A stretch of DNA of 64,000 bases from Erysipelotrichaceae bacterium (GCA_017405785.1 JAFQZR010000011.1:1-64000); one strand, 5' to 3'. Numbered from the stretch's first letter, positions 35,339 through 44,744 are shown. Notes: generated by a model from the letters alone, not told the origin. A program made the numbers and translations.

Positions 35339-36056
35339 ACTGCGCTCCCTTCACGAAATAAACTTCATCCTTTCTGACCTTGAAGGTCAGGGTTCCGTCA
35401 TGAACCATGTCCAGTAATGACAGGAAGGTTATGACGACCATATATACGCTCTTGCAGTCCTCCATTGACTTGGTCATGGTGAAACTGCCGTTCCATTCCT
35501 TTATCTTCTTTTTCAGCTGCTTGATGCGGTCATCGACCGTCAGTTCCTTGGTCGTGATCGATACTTCGTAAGGCTGAGACAGCTGAAGTCTCTTCAGCAC
35601 CTTCTCCATGGCCTTTATGAGCTCATACGGTGAGGTCTCCCTGAAGTTTTCCTCCACCTTGATCCATTCACCGGCAATCTCGCTTAACGGCTTGTCGTGC
35701 ATCTGTAAGCGCTGCTGGTAAAGGCTTTCGAAGTTCTCGGTAACTTCTCTGTATTTCTGGTATTCCAGCAGCCTGTTGACCAGTTCCTCAGATTCATCCT
35801 GATAATCGTCATCCAGAGAATCCTCATTCTTTGGCAGCAGCTTTCTGCTCTTATACTCAATCAGGGTCGCCAGCTCTACCATGTATTCGCTGGCCACATC
35901 CAGATGCAGCTGCTGCATGGCTCTGATGTAGTTGAGATACTGGTCTGTCAGTTTGACGATATCAAGCTGAAAAAGATCAAGCTGCTCTTCCTTGATAAGG
36001 TGCAGCATCAGATCCAATGGTCCGTCAAACTGATCAATAGTTACCTTAAAGCCCAT
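35331..36056 (-). CDS. scpA: Segregation and condensation protein A
   Basis: A 241-aa kleisin that bridges SMC heads in condensin. The N-terminal signature is FDGPLDLMLHLIKEEQLDLF; the C-terminal winged helix carries the VVITFLSLLDMV motif. An in-frame upstream extension is rejected because GAGG suits ATG 36056, and the promoter -10 falls within the extension. First gene of the seven-gene operon that runs to 29505. Confidence 0.96.
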   Translation of the reverse strand: MGFKVTIDQFDGPLDLMLHLIKEEQLDLFQLDIVKLTDQYLNYIRAMQQLHLDVASEYMVELATLIEYKSRKLLPKNEDSLDDDYQDESEELVNRLLEYQKYREVTENFESLYQQRLQMHDKPLSEIAGEWIKVEENFRETSPYELIKAMEKVLKRLQLSQPYEVSITTKELTVDDRIKQLKKKIKEWNGSFTMTKSMEDCKSVYMVVITFLSLLDMVHDGTLTFKVRKDEVYFVKGAQYE

Positions 36057-36074
36057 AGTAAAAACCTCAGTGAA

Positions 36075-36103
36075 ATTATAGCATAATTCCCTGATCACAT
36101 AAA
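36075..36103 (-). promoter_or_regulatory. Promoter of the scpA operon
   Basis: TTTATG (36103-36098), a 17-nt spacer and extended TG-C-TATAAT (hexamer 36080-36075). It sits directly downstream of the DUF4298 terminator and about 19 nt before scpA. Confidence 0.75.
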
Positions 36104-36108
36104 CCCAT

Positions 36109-36134
36109 AAAGAAAAGACGGTTTCCCGTCTTTT
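36109..36134 (-). terminator. Terminator after the thyA–pdp–DUF4298 operon
   Basis: AAAAGACGG, GAAA tetraloop, CCGTCTTTT then CTTT, read leftward. Confidence 0.85.
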
Positions 36135-36139
36135 AATTG

Positions 36140-36439
36140 TTATTTCAGATAGTCTCTGGCAGTACCCATCAGGGTCCGGATCATTTCCTTCTCGTCTTCC
36201 AGAAGGTCATAGACACCGTCCTCGCTCAGTACTCCCCTTTTCAGACCGGACGGCAGCTTGCCGTTTTCATCATCGGTGAAATCCTTGAGCCACAGTCTGC
36301 CTTCATAATAGGCGATAAGCTTTTCCAGATCCTTCTGGATATCCTTATATGCCTGAAGATCTCTGTTAAGATCATCTATGACTTTGCGTGATCTGTCATA
36401 GATGTCTTCCATTCTGGCGATTCTTTCAACCTGTTTCAT
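36140..36439 (-). CDS. DUF4298 domain protein
   Basis: A 99-aa soluble helical protein. It begins with an M-E-x-x-Y-D (RMEDIYD) helix and has a Y-Y-E-G-R-L-W-L-K-D-F segment and E-D-x-V-Y-D-L-L, the pattern of DUF4298. Function unknown. The ATG overlaps the pdp stop (TAATG) and the operon context is nucleotide salvage. Confidence 0.8.
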   Translation of the reverse strand: MKQVERIARMEDIYDRSRKVIDDLNRDLQAYKDIQKDLEKLIAYYEGRLWLKDFTDDENGKLPSGLKRGVLSEDGVYDLLEDEKEMIRTLMGTARDYLK

Positions 36440-37734
36440 TAGATTACCTTCTCAATAACCGGAGCCGGTTCAAACGGTTCATCAACAAGGCCTACTGCCT
36501 CATAGAATCTGGCCAGCCATTCTCTTTCCAATGGCTTGTTATGATAGACAAATGCCAGTTCCTCGCCTCTGGCGACAAAGTCTCCGACCTTCTTGTTCAA
36601 AACGATACCTACTGCCGGATCAACAACATCATCAATGTGCTCACGTCCGGCACCCAGATTCATGGCCAGAATGCCGATTGGTTTGGCCGGCAGATCGTGA
36701 ACATAGCCGTTTCTGTAGGATTTCAACTTGGTGACATAACGGGCCTTAGGCAAAAGATCAGGATCATCAACGACTCTCTCATCACCGCCCTGAGCCTTGA
36801 TCATGGCCTTTAAGACTTCCAGAGCACGGCCGCTGGAAATGCTGTCTTCCATCATGGCCACACACTCTTCTCTGGTGCCTACACCGGCCTGTTCCAGAAT
36901 TACCGCACCGGTAACAACACACAGTTCAGTGAAGTCCTTAGGTCCCTGACCCTTCAGGGTATCAATGGCTTCCCTGACTTCCAGAGCATTGCCTACCGCA
37001 TTGCCCAGAGGCTGGTCCATTGATGAGATGCAGGCCGCAACCTTCTTGCCGAAGGATTCGCCGATCCTGATCATCTGATAAGACAGTTCCTCTGCCTTTT
37101 CCATGGTTTCCATGAAGGCGCCGTTGCCGTATTTGACATCGAGAACGATGACATCGGCACCGCTGGCCAGTTTCTTGGACATGATGGAGCTGGCGATCAA
37201 AGGAATGGAGTCAACTGTACCTGTTACGTCTCTTAACGCATATATCTTCTTGTCAGCCGGTACCAGATTGGCAGTCTGCCCTATCAGGGCAATGCCGATA
37301 TCGCTGACCTGATTGACGAACTGTTCTTCAGTCAGGGAAATAGAGAAGCCCGGAATTGATTCCAGCTTGTCCAGAGTACCGCCGGTATGGCCTAAGCCGC
37401 GTCCGCTCATCTTGGCAACCTTGACGCCGCAGCTGGCAACCATAGGCATTAAAGATAATGATGTCTTGTCACCGACGCCGCCGGTGGAATGCTTGTCGAC
37501 CTTGACGCCTTCAATTGATGACAGGTCAATGATATCACCACTGTTCATCATGCATCTGGTCAATGTGGAGATCTCTCTGTCAGTCATGCCGTTGAGCACG
37601 ATGGCCATTAACAGAGCGCTTACCTGATAGTCAGGAATGCTGCCGCCTACATAGCCGCTGATCCAGAAGGCAATTTCTTCATCGGTCAGTTCTTCTTTTC
37701 TCTTCTTCTTTTCAATGATATCTACAAAATGCAT
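36439..37734 (-). CDS. pdp: Pyrimidine-nucleoside phosphorylase
   Basis: A 431-aa enzyme splitting thymidine, deoxyuridine or uridine to base and (deoxy)ribose-1-phosphate. Phosphate- and substrate-binding motifs KVDKHSTGGVGDKTS and SGRGLGHTGGTLDKLE are clear, as is the Lys/Ser region VIASSIMSKKLA (reads LIASSIMSKKLA). The length fits Pdp rather than the longer eukaryotic type. AAGGAAG precedes the ATG; it lies 15 nt after thyA. Confidence 0.95.
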   Translation of the reverse strand: MHFVDIIEKKKRKEELTDEEIAFWISGYVGGSIPDYQVSALLMAIVLNGMTDREISTLTRCMMNSGDIIDLSSIEGVKVDKHSTGGVGDKTSLSLMPMVASCGVKVAKMSGRGLGHTGGTLDKLESIPGFSISLTEEQFVNQVSDIGIALIGQTANLVPADKKIYALRDVTGTVDSIPLIASSIMSKKLASGADVIVLDVKYGNGAFMETMEKAEELSYQMIRIGESFGKKVAACISSMDQPLGNAVGNALEVREAIDTLKGQGPKDFTELCVVTGAVILEQAGVGTREECVAMMEDSISSGRALEVLKAMIKAQGGDERVVDDPDLLPKARYVTKLKSYRNGYVHDLPAKPIGILAMNLGAGREHIDDVVDPAVGIVLNKKVGDFVARGEELAFVYHNKPLEREWLARFYEAVGLVDEPFEPAPVIEKVI

Positions 37735-37749
37735 ACGTTTACTTCCTTT

Positions 37750-38622
37750 CTATACACTTACTTTACCTTTGATAGCCGGCCATGGATCGTAATCGACGAT
37801 CTTGAAGTCTTCATACTTGAAGTCTCTGATGTCCTTTACATCCGGATTGATTTCCAGCTTCGGAAGCTTTCTCGGTTCTCTGGAGATCTGTTCGTTGATC
37901 TGTTCGAGATGGTCGTTATAGATATGCAGGTCACCGAAGGTATGGACCATTTCATATGGTTCATAGCCGCAGACCTGAGCTACCATCGTCAGCAGCAGTG
38001 CATATGATGCAATGTTAAACGGCACACCCAGGAAGGTATCGGCGCTTCTCTGATACAGCTGCAGTGACAGCTTTTTCTTATCTGCTGACACATAGAACTG
38101 GAAGAAGGCATGGCAGGCCGGTAAGGCCATGTCCTTCACCTGAGCCGGGTTATAGGCAACCACGATATGTCTTCTGGAGAATGGATTGGTCTTCAGCTGT
38201 TCAATGACGTTCATCAGCTGGTCAGTGCCGAAGAAATCACGCCACTGCTTGCCATAGACCGGTCCTAAGTCTCCCCACTTCTCAGCGAATTCGTCATCAT
38301 TTTTAACCATTTCCACGAATTCTTCCATGGTTTCACCGTTATAGATGTCTGACTTCTTGAACTTTTCATATGGCCACTCGTTCCAGATCCTGACATTATC
38401 CTTTACCAGAGGCTGGATATTGGTTGAACCGGAAATGAACCATAATAACTCCTTGGCAATGCCCTTGAAGAATACCTTCTTAGTCGTTAACAGAGGGAAT
38501 CCCTCTTCCAGATTGTATCTGGTCTGATAGCCGAAAACGGAGATCGTACCGGTGCCTGTACGGTCTTCACGGTGCTGTCCGTTTTCCAGAATGTATTTAC
38601 ACATGTCGATATACTGTTTCAT
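37750..38622 (-). CDS. thyA: Thymidylate synthase (ThyA type)
   Basis: A 290-aa homodimeric enzyme that methylates dUMP to dTMP using methylene-THF. Catalytic Cys is in [12 protein letters not shown]; the phosphate-binding Arg loop [12 protein letters not shown] and [16 protein letters not shown] are conserved. GAGG is upstream of the ATG. Cotranscribed with pdp, so synthesis and salvage of thymidine are paired. Confidence 0.97.
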   Translation of the reverse strand: MKQYIDMCKYILENGQHREDRTGTGTISVFGYQTRYNLEEGFPLLTTKKVFFKGIAKELLWFISGSTNIQPLVKDNVRIWNEWPYEKFKKSDIYNGETMEEFVEMVKNDDEFAEKWGDLGPVYGKQWRDFFGTDQLMNVIEQLKTNPFSRRHIVVAYNPAQVKDMALPACHAFFQFYVSADKKKLSLQLYQRSADTFLGVPFNIASYALLLTMVAQVCGYEPYEMVHTFGDLHIYNDHLEQINEQISREPRKLPKLEINPDVKDIRDFKYEDFKIVDYDPWPAIKGKVSV

Positions 38623-38688
38623 ATTATTTCCTCGCAGTTCTACATTTTATTTTAACAGTTATGGCAGATTTTTTCATTACTATCTTAT

Positions 38689-38710
38689 CAAAAAAGGGCC
38701 GAAGCCCTTT
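38689..38710 (-). terminator. Terminator after the flavodiiron–rubredoxin operon
   Basis: AAAGGGC, tetraloop TTCG, GCCCTTT then TTT, read leftward. Confidence 0.88.
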
Positions 38711-38716
38711 CAGTAA

Positions 38717-38875
38717 TTATTCTGCTTCAAACAGAGATTTGTCTACACCGCAAACCGGGCAGGTGAAGTCCTCAGGCAGCTCTTCGAATGGTGTGCCAGG
38801 TTCGATTCCCCGTTCAGGTACGCCCTTTTCAGGATCATAGACATAGCCGCAGACACTGCATACATACTTTTCCAT
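38717..38875 (-). CDS. Rubredoxin
   Basis: A 52-aa Fe(Cys)4 electron carrier. [18 protein letters not shown] and the second pair CPVCGVDK are textbook rubredoxin spacing (C-x2-C-G-Y ... C-P-x-C-G). GGAGG stands ahead of the ATG, 26 nt after the flavodiiron gene. It probably shuttles electrons to the flavodiiron protein or to desulfoferrodoxin. Confidence 0.96.
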   Translation of the reverse strand: MEKYVCSVCGYVYDPEKGVPERGIEPGTPFEELPEDFTCPVCGVDKSLFEAE

Positions 38876-38901
38876 GTGATCTCCTCCTTGTATGTTAATT
38901 A

Positions 38902-40905
38902 TTACATTTCAGCCGGTTCGAAGTCTTCCGGTCCGTGGTTGCACAGCGGACAGACGAAGTCGGCCGGTAAGGCATCACCTTCATACGGTTCGAAGTAACC
39001 GCAGACCTTGCAGATGAAGCCTTTCTTCTTCTCAATCTTCACAGCCGGAACGTACTCGAAGTCCTCCGGACCGTGGTTGCATAACGGACATAAGTAGTCA
39101 GCCGGTAATTCTGCTCCTTCATAGAAGTAACCGCAGACCTTGCATCTCCAGCCTTCCTTCTGCTCGGTGACAGCCTTTTTCTTAGGCTTGATATGAGCAT
39201 GATAGTAGGCATAGGTGGCACTTGGTTCTCTGTTAAGAGTTCTGGCTTCAATTACATCCGCAATAAACAGTGTACTCTTGCCCAGATCAAACTGAGCGAT
39301 GACCTTGCATCCGAAGACGGCATTGGTATGATACGGGAAGTAGATCAGACCGTTGCTCAGACGGGTATCGTAGTCAACATCAGCGAACTTGTCGACATAT
39401 CTTCCGGACTGGAAGCCATAGTGTTCAAATACCTTGAACGGTACGCTTTCGGTAAAGACGGAAACGTTGAACTCACCGGTCTTCTTGATCAGTTCGCAGG
39501 TATAGTTCCGGTTGATGACGGAGATGGCCATTTTCTTGACCTCACCTTCAGAAACCTGAGCGGCGCTGTTGATGATGCAGCCATAGTCTTTGCCATCATA
39601 TCTGGTAGTTAATAATTCCAGACCGTAGGTCAGATTGAAGAAGGCTTCAGGCTTAACCTCAGCCTTAACCAGTTCACCCTGTGCCGGCTTAGCCCGACTA
39701 CGCTGCGGATAGATATCGTTGGCGATAGCCTCAGCCATCCGTTCGATCTCATCCATGGTACTGGCCTTAGGGGCTGACTTGATGGTGATGCTGTTTTCAA
39801 TGAACTCTGTACCTGGAATACCAGAGAGTTTCTCTCTCAGCAGTCTTCCGGCCTGCGGAGCCCAGGAGCCGTTTTCAATGATGGCTACCTTGCGGTTGCG
39901 CAGGTTATGGGCGATCATGTCATGAACCAGAGCTTCCATGGTCACGAATAAGGAGTTATTATAAGTGGTTGATGCCAGAACAAGATGGGAATTCTTGAAG
40001 GCGCTGGCGATTATGTTGGAAGCAGGAATCATTGAAGTATCGAACATTTCGACGCTGACACCCTTGTCAACCAGCTTGCTGGCGAGGATGTTGGCGACGT
40101 TTTCAGTATGTCCGTATACTGAGGCATAAGCTAAGCAGACACCCTTGGTCTCATAGCCGTAGCTGCTCCAGATGCTGTACTTTTCCAGATAGTCACCGAA
40201 GTGTGAACGCCAGACAAAGCCGTGTAACGGACAGACATATTCGATCTGCAGAGTTGCGGCTTTCTTTAAGACAGCCTGAACCTGTGGTCCGTACTTGCCG
40301 ACGATGTTGGTATAGTATCTTCTGGCTTCATCCAGATAGTCGCGCATGAAATCCACTTCATCAGCGAACAGATGGCCGTTAAGAGCTCCGAAAGTACCGA
40401 AGGCATCGGCACTGAAGAGAATCTTGGCCTTGTCATCATAGGAGAACATTACTTCCGGCCAGTGAACCATCGGAGCATTGACGAAATGCAGAGTATGGTG
40501 TCCTGTCTCCAGAACTGAGCTCTCGTTAACGACCTGGACCTTTTCCTGGATCTCTTCGTCATAGAACTGACCCAGCATGGTCTTGGTCTTGTCATTACAG
40601 ATAATTACAGCTTCAGGATATCTGATAACCAGTTCCTGAATGGTGGCGGCATGGTCCGGTTCCATGTGGTGAACTACCAGGTAGTCCAGCTTGCGTCCGG
40701 CCAGTCCGTACTTCAGATTTTCAAAGAACTGCCGTCCAATGGCCTTGTCGACCGTATCAAAGACCACGGTCTTGTCATCAAGCAGCAGATAGGAGTTATA
40801 GGATACGCCATCCGGTACAGAATAGACACCTTCAAAGACAGGTACTCTTCTGTCATCGCCGCCGATCCATAACAGATCATCAAGCACTTTCTTTACACAG
40901 TACAT
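38902..40905 (-). CDS. Five-domain flavodiiron protein with flavin reductase and two rubredoxin domains
   Basis: A 667-aa O2/NO-reducing enzyme. A metallo-beta-lactamase diiron domain (about 1-250) has ligands H80-x-E82-x-D84-H85, H148, D167 and H228. A flavodoxin domain (about 255-400), a flavin-reductase domain (about 420-570) and two C-terminal rubredoxin modules follow, each C-x2-C-G...C-P-L-C. This joins in one chain what Moorella encodes as FprA plus Hrb, so it could take NAD(P)H electrons to O2 without partners. Expected role: oxygen detoxification in an anaerobe. GGAGG precedes the ATG; an extended -10 (TG-G-TATAAA) lies upstream. Confidence 0.93.
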   Translation of the reverse strand: MYCVKKVLDDLLWIGGDDRRVPVFEGVYSVPDGVSYNSYLLLDDKTVVFDTVDKAIGRQFFENLKYGLAGRKLDYLVVHHMEPDHAATIQELVIRYPEAVIICNDKTKTMLGQFYDEEIQEKVQVVNESSVLETGHHTLHFVNAPMVHWPEVMFSYDDKAKILFSADAFGTFGALNGHLFADEVDFMRDYLDEARRYYTNIVGKYGPQVQAVLKKAATLQIEYVCPLHGFVWRSHFGDYLEKYSIWSSYGYETKGVCLAYASVYGHTENVANILASKLVDKGVSVEMFDTSMIPASNIIASAFKNSHLVLASTTYNNSLFVTMEALVHDMIAHNLRNRKVAIIENGSWAPQAGRLLREKLSGIPGTEFIENSITIKSAPKASTMDEIERMAEAIANDIYPQRSRAKPAQGELVKAEVKPEAFFNLTYGLELLTTRYDGKDYGCIINSAAQVSEGEVKKMAISVINRNYTCELIKKTGEFNVSVFTESVPFKVFEHYGFQSGRYVDKFADVDYDTRLSNGLIYFPYHTNAVFGCKVIAQFDLGKSTLFIADVIEARTLNREPSATYAYYHAHIKPKKKAVTEQKEGWRCKVCGYFYEGAELPADYLCPLCNHGPEDFEYVPAVKIEKKKGFICKVCGYFEPYEGDALPADFVCPLCNHGPEDFEPAEM

Positions 40906-40995
40906 TATTGTTCCTCCCGCTTCAGTTTATTACTGACTCTACCCTCTTTATACCATATAAATGACCTAATCACCAGCATTTAACCATAAAACCGC

Positions 40996-41026
40996 AGGAA
41001 TATGTCCTACACCTTACTAATAAGTA
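40996..41026 (+). promoter_or_regulatory. SigH/ComX-like bipartite promoter of ssb
   Basis: AGGAAT (40996-41001), 14 nt, ACTAATAAGTA (41016-41026), then C and TGA. The same arrangement occurs before dprA (49857-49827). AGGAAT fits the SigH -35 (AGGANNT); TAAT stands at the place of the SigH -10 GAAT. No sigma-A promoter is seen here. The transcript would start about 20 nt before the GTG and include AAAGGAG. Confidence 0.6.
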
Positions 41027-41044
41027 CTGAAAGGAGAACAGACA

Positions 41045-41347
41045 GTGTTTAATCAGATAGCTTTAGTCGGTGTTCTGAAGTCCCTACCCACCGCTTTTTC
41101 CAAAGACGGGCTTAAGTATTCCCACATTGATGTTGAGGTTGAAAGATCCTACCGCGACAGTAATTCCCAGCCCATCTATGATACTTTCACCATCTACCTG
41201 TGGCGCGGCATCAGCGATGTCATTACCGAAAGGTACCCGGTGGGAACAACCGTGGGAATCAAGGGCCGATTGGAAAAGGAAGATGGCAGATGCATCATCA
41301 TGGCCGAAAGAGTCAGCATCATTCAGCCAGAAGAAAAGATCCCTTAG
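41045..41347 (+). CDS. Short single-stranded DNA-binding protein, probably competence type
   Basis: A 100-aa OB-fold protein of the SSB family. It begins F-N-Q-I-A-L-V-G-V-L, has the T-F-T-I-Y-L-W strand and the V-G-I-K-G-R-L strand. The acidic C-terminal tail ending in D-D-I-P-F is absent, as in accessory, SsbB-like forms. The start is GTG with AAAGGAG. A competence-type promoter motif precedes it. The 3' end overlaps coaX tail-to-tail by 4 nt. Confidence 0.85.
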   Translation: MFNQIALVGVLKSLPTAFSKDGLKYSHIDVEVERSYRDSNSQPIYDTFTIYLWRGISDVITERYPVGTTVGIKGRLEKEDGRCIIMAERVSIIQPEEKIP

Positions 41348-42111
41348 GATCTGTTCTTGTCATAAATGATTTTCAAACCTTCCAGCATGAGGTTATTGTC
41401 AAGGGTGATGTCCCTTTCGCAATAAGGTATGATCAGTCTGGCCAACCCGCCGGTTGCGATGACCTTGCAGCTGTATCCCAACTCTTTCTCCATCTTTTCA
41501 ATGAGCCCGTCAAGCATTGAGGCCTGACCATAGACCATACCGGCACTCATGCACTCCTCAGTCGTCGTACAGACGACTTTTTTAGGTGCCGTGAGGTTTA
41601 TCTTAGGCAGCTTGGAAGTACCCGCAGACAGCGCGTTAAGAGACAGTGCCACGCCCGGCATGACCACTCCCCCGATGAAGTCGCCGTTTTTATCAACTAC
41701 AGTTACCGTTGTGGCTGTGCCCATATCAATGATTATGGCAGGTGCTCCATACAGATTCACTGCCGCTACCGCACCGACTAACAGGTCAGCACCCAGGGTC
41801 TTAGGATCATCGATTCTGATCCTGACACCGGTCTTGATGCCAGGTTCAACATTGAGAGGTGTAATTCCCGTGACTTTCTTGACTGCTTCTCTGATCTCAT
41901 TGGTCAGAGGCGGCACGACACTGGAAATGATCCCGCCTTCAATGGCTGAAACATCAACGTTTCTGATTTCAAAAATGGAATGGATCAGCACGGCGTATTC
42001 GCTGGCTGTCTTTCCCAAATCCGTGGCTATTCTTTCACTTAAAATGACTTCATTGTTATCGATGATGCCGATCTCAATGTTGCTGTTGCCCATGTCTATG
42101 GTTAATAACAT
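41344..42111 (-). CDS. coaX: Type III pantothenate kinase
   Basis: A 255-aa ASKHA-fold kinase that makes 4'-phosphopantothenate, the first step to CoA. MLLTIDMGNSNIEIG is the phosphate loop, DLLVGAVAA the central motif, and IIDMGTATTVTVVD the second phosphate motif. It overlaps the ECF S-component gene by 10 nt with AAGGAG, so uptake and phosphorylation of the vitamin are likely coupled. Confidence 0.95.
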   Translation of the reverse strand: MLLTIDMGNSNIEIGIIDNNEVILSERIATDLGKTASEYAVLIHSIFEIRNVDVSAIEGGIISSVVPPLTNEIREAVKKVTGITPLNVEPGIKTGVRIRIDDPKTLGADLLVGAVAAVNLYGAPAIIIDMGTATTVTVVDKNGDFIGGVVMPGVALSLNALSAGTSKLPKINLTAPKKVVCTTTEECMSAGMVYGQASMLDGLIEKMEKELGYSCKVIATGGLARLIIPYCERDITLDNNLMLEGLKIIYDKNRS

Positions 42112-42707
42112 AAGTTACTCCTTTCAGTCGATGGCTTTAAAACTCTCTTGACTACCGGTACCAGAACGGCATTAAGTGCCAGTTCAAACAGGAAGTTGCC
42201 GCCGATGATGCCGACCAGCAAGAACTTGGCAACATCACCGAAACCGTACTCACCTGCAAACTTTTCGGCAACCGGTAAGAACACTGTTACCAAAGCCAGG
42301 CAGAAAGCTCCGGTGTTGCATACAGGAGCGGCAATGGATGCCACTGCGGTCGCGACCAGATCGTTTCTATCCTTAAGAGCTTTATATAACAGAGCCGGAA
42401 CAACACCGGCTAATATGCCTTTTACCAGACAGATGCCTACCGTCATTACCGGATTCATCTGCATCATCATGGTGCTCATAGGTTCAGTACCTGATAAAAC
42501 GCCGATGATGACGATGATTCCGAAGACAGCACCTAAAAACCCGCCTACCAGCGGTCCGTATAACAAGGCACCGATGATGATCGGAATCAGAGACAGAGTC
42601 GGAGTGAAAGGTCCGATTCTGATACCGCTGGCTACGGTCTGCAGCACAACGATAACTGCCGTAAGCAACGCTGTTGTCACCAGTATCTTGGTATTCTTGT
42701 TTCTCAT
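42102..42707 (-). CDS. ECF transporter S component, probably for pantothenate
   Basis: A 201-aa membrane protein with about six hydrophobic segments. It starts with the S-component pattern (K-I-L-V-T-T-A-L-L-T-A-V) and has the IPIIIGALLYGPLVGGFLGA loop common in vitamin S subunits. It needs the shared EcfA/EcfA'/EcfT module encoded elsewhere. Substrate is inferred only from its coupling to coaX. GGAGG lies 7 T before the ATG. A short structured leader precedes it. Confidence 0.8.
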   Translation of the reverse strand: MRNKNTKILVTTALLTAVIVVLQTVASGIRIGPFTPTLSLIPIIIGALLYGPLVGGFLGAVFGIIVIIGVLSGTEPMSTMMMQMNPVMTVGICLVKGILAGVVPALLYKALKDRNDLVATAVASIAAPVCNTGAFCLALVTVFLPVAEKFAGEYGFGDVAKFLLVGIIGGNFLFELALNAVLVPVVKRVLKPSTERSNLCY

Positions 42708-42776
42708 AAAAAAACCTCCGCTTTCATTCCCGTAGTACGCTCTTCACGCCTCTTATAGGGATATGACTACTTTTCC
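42708..42776 (-). ncRNA. Short structured leader RNA upstream of the ECF S-component gene
   Basis: From the predicted +1 (about 42776) to the ATG is 69 nt. GTAGT pairs with ACTAC around a 30-nt loop that contains CCT-ATAAG-AGG, and GGGA after the stem could pair with TCCC in the loop, giving a pseudoknot near the RBS. It does not match the TPP, THF, preQ1 or fluoride consensus as I remember them. Candidate ligand: pantothenate or a CoA precursor. Confidence 0.45.
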
Positions 42777-42782
42777 GTCATT

Positions 42783-42811
42783 ATTCTATTCTTTTTTTGT
42801 CCGGGGTGCAA
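42783..42811 (-). promoter_or_regulatory. Promoter of the ECF–coaX operon
   Basis: TTGCAC (42811-42806), a 17-nt spacer and TAGAAT (42788-42783). It lies right after the tsf terminator. Confidence 0.8.
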
Positions 42812-42812
42812 T

Positions 42813-42840
42813 AAAAAAGAACAGCACATACGTACTGTTC
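42813..42840 (-). terminator. Terminator after rpsB–tsf
   Basis: Leftward GAACAG, 10-nt loop, CTGTTC followed by TTTTTTATT. Confidence 0.85.
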
Positions 42841-42854
42841 GATTTCAGGAAATT

Positions 42855-43745
42855 CTATAAATCCTTTACAGCTGCTGCGACTTCTTCAGCCCAGTTGTCA
42901 ACTTTCTTGTCAATGCCTTCACCTGTAGCATAGCGGATAAACTTTACTACTGCAGCATTGTTGGCCTTTAAGAAGGCGCTGACCTTTGAGCTGCCGTCAC
43001 GGAAGTAGATCTGGTCAACCAGGCATACTTCCTGTAAAGCCTTGGATACACGGCCTTCGATCATCTTAGCGATGATGTTTTCAGGCTTGCCGGCATTCTT
43101 AGGATCGTTCTTGGCGATTTCCAGCTGAATGCTTCTTTCATGTTCTACTTCACTCTGAGGCATGTGGTCTCTGTCGATGTAAGTAGGATTCATGCTGGCA
43201 ACCTGCATGGCTACGTCCTTGGCAACTTCGTCGCTGCCACCCTCAATTACGGCTAATGAAGCGATCTTGCCGCCCATGTGGATGTATGGTCCGAAATGCT
43301 GATCATCAGTCTTTTCAACGATTTCGAATCTTCTTAAATCCATCTTTTCACCGGTAGCAAATGAGATGGCAGCCAGTACTTCAGAAACTGGACCTTCGGC
43401 AGTAGCAACGCCCTTGGCTTCTTCCAGAGTCTTGGCATCACTGTTTAACAGGCCTTCGGCAACTGTCTTTACAGCGTGCAGGAATCTGTCGTTTCTGGCA
43501 GTGAAGTCTGTCTCGGAGTTGATCTCAACGATAACAGCCTTATTGCCGTCTACGGCTACGATTGAAGCGCCTTCAGCGGCAATTCTGTCACCCTTTGAAG
43601 CGCTCTTGGCAATGCCCTTCTGTCTTAACCAGTCAATGGCCTTGTCCATATCGAGATCAGAAGCTTCCAGAGCCTTCTTGCAATCCATCATGCCGGCGCC
43701 GGTTCTTTCTCTTAACTGCTGAACTAACTGAATTAAATTACTCAT
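42855..43745 (-). CDS. tsf: Elongation factor Ts
   Basis: A 296-aa nucleotide-exchange factor for EF-Tu. The N-terminal UBA-like domain ([19 protein letters not shown]) and the [12 protein letters not shown] motif are characteristic; the two core subdomains follow. An upstream in-frame extension is excluded by AGGAGG placed for ATG 43745. The ATG overlaps the rpsB stop by 8 nt, so the two genes are translationally coupled. Confidence 0.98.
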   Translation of the reverse strand: MSNLIQLVQQLRERTGAGMMDCKKALEASDLDMDKAIDWLRQKGIAKSASKGDRIAAEGASIVAVDGNKAVIVEINSETDFTARNDRFLHAVKTVAEGLLNSDAKTLEEAKGVATAEGPVSEVLAAISFATGEKMDLRRFEIVEKTDDQHFGPYIHMGGKIASLAVIEGGSDEVAKDVAMQVASMNPTYIDRDHMPQSEVEHERSIQLEIAKNDPKNAGKPENIIAKMIEGRVSKALQEVCLVDQIYFRDGSSKVSAFLKANNAAVVKFIRYATGEGIDKKVDNWAEEVAAAVKDL

Positions 43746-44700
43746 TTGTTTCCTCCTGGGTTTCTTCTGCTGGGATTTCGGCAGGTACGGCTTCGGCAAC
43801 TACCGGTGCTTCAGCTGCAGCTGCTTCTTCAGCCTTAGGCTGTTCGTTTCTTCTGTTGTTGAAACGACGCTGTGAACTGCGGTTGTTCTGCTGCTTTCTT
43901 TCTTCGAAACGCTGTCTTCTTCTTCTTTCGTTTTCAGCGGCGATTTCCTGGACGTTGACGATAACGTCTTCCATGGTAACTTCTGCACCTTCATCCGGTG
44001 TATAAGCGAATTCCAGGATACCCTGCTTTGCTTCAACGATGGCATCAGCCATGACACCTGTTAATAACTTGATGGCCTTAACAGCATCATCATTGCCGGC
44101 GATGGCATAGTCAACCAGAGCTGGGTCACAGTTGGTGTCGCAGATACCGAAGACTGGGATATGGAGCTTTCTGGCTTCCAGAACAGCATTGTAGTCTTCC
44201 TTAGGATCTACTACGAATACTGCATCAGGGAGCTTCTTCATTTCCTTGATACCGCCTAAGAAGTTTTCAAGTCTGGCCTTTTCCTTATTGATGTTGGCAA
44301 CTTCCTTCTTGGTATAGTTGTCAAATCCGCCGTTTTCTTCCATCTGTTCGATTTCCAACAGTCTTCTGATACGCTTCTGGATCGTGCGGTAGTTAGTTAA
44401 GGTACCGCCTAACCAGCGCTGAGTGACGTGGAATGAACCTGAACGTAAGGCTTCTTCCATGACGATGGCCTGAGCCTGCTTCTTAGTTCCGACAAACAGA
44501 ACTCTGCCGCCGTTCTCGGCGATTCTTCTTAAAGCTGCATAGGCTTCATCGATCTGTTCCTGAGTCTTTTCAAGGTTAATGATGTGGACTCCGTTCTTTG
44601 CTGTGTAGATGTTAGGTTTCTGCTTAGGATCCCATCTTCTTGTCTGATGGCCGTAATGTACACCTGCTTCTAACAGCTTACGCATTGTAACAACTGACAT
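43738..44700 (-). CDS. rpsB: 30S ribosomal protein S2 with C-terminal extension
   Basis: A 320-aa protein. The core (about 1-245) has [32 protein letters not shown] and [15 protein letters not shown]. About 70 extra residues follow: first an Arg/Asn/Gln-rich stretch ([15 protein letters not shown]), then an Ala/Glu/Pro-rich acidic tail. Typical bacterial S2 ends near 240-260. AGAGGAAAAAAG precedes ATG 44700; a longer in-frame extension upstream belongs to the leader. Confidence 0.97.
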   Translation of the reverse strand: MSVVTMRKLLEAGVHYGHQTRRWDPKQKPNIYTAKNGVHIINLEKTQEQIDEAYAALRRIAENGGRVLFVGTKKQAQAIVMEEALRSGSFHVTQRWLGGTLTNYRTIQKRIRRLLEIEQMEENGGFDNYTKKEVANINKEKARLENFLGGIKEMKKLPDAVFVVDPKEDYNAVLEARKLHIPVFGICDTNCDPALVDYAIAGNDDAVKAIKLLTGVMADAIVEAKQGILEFAYTPDEGAEVTMEDVIVNVQEIAAENERRRRQRFEERKQQNNRSSQRRFNNRRNEQPKAEEAAAAEAPVVAEAVPAEIPAEETQEETNE

Positions 44701-44744
44701 TCTTTCTTTTTTCCTCTCTTTCCGTTGTTCCTCCACCATTTCCA

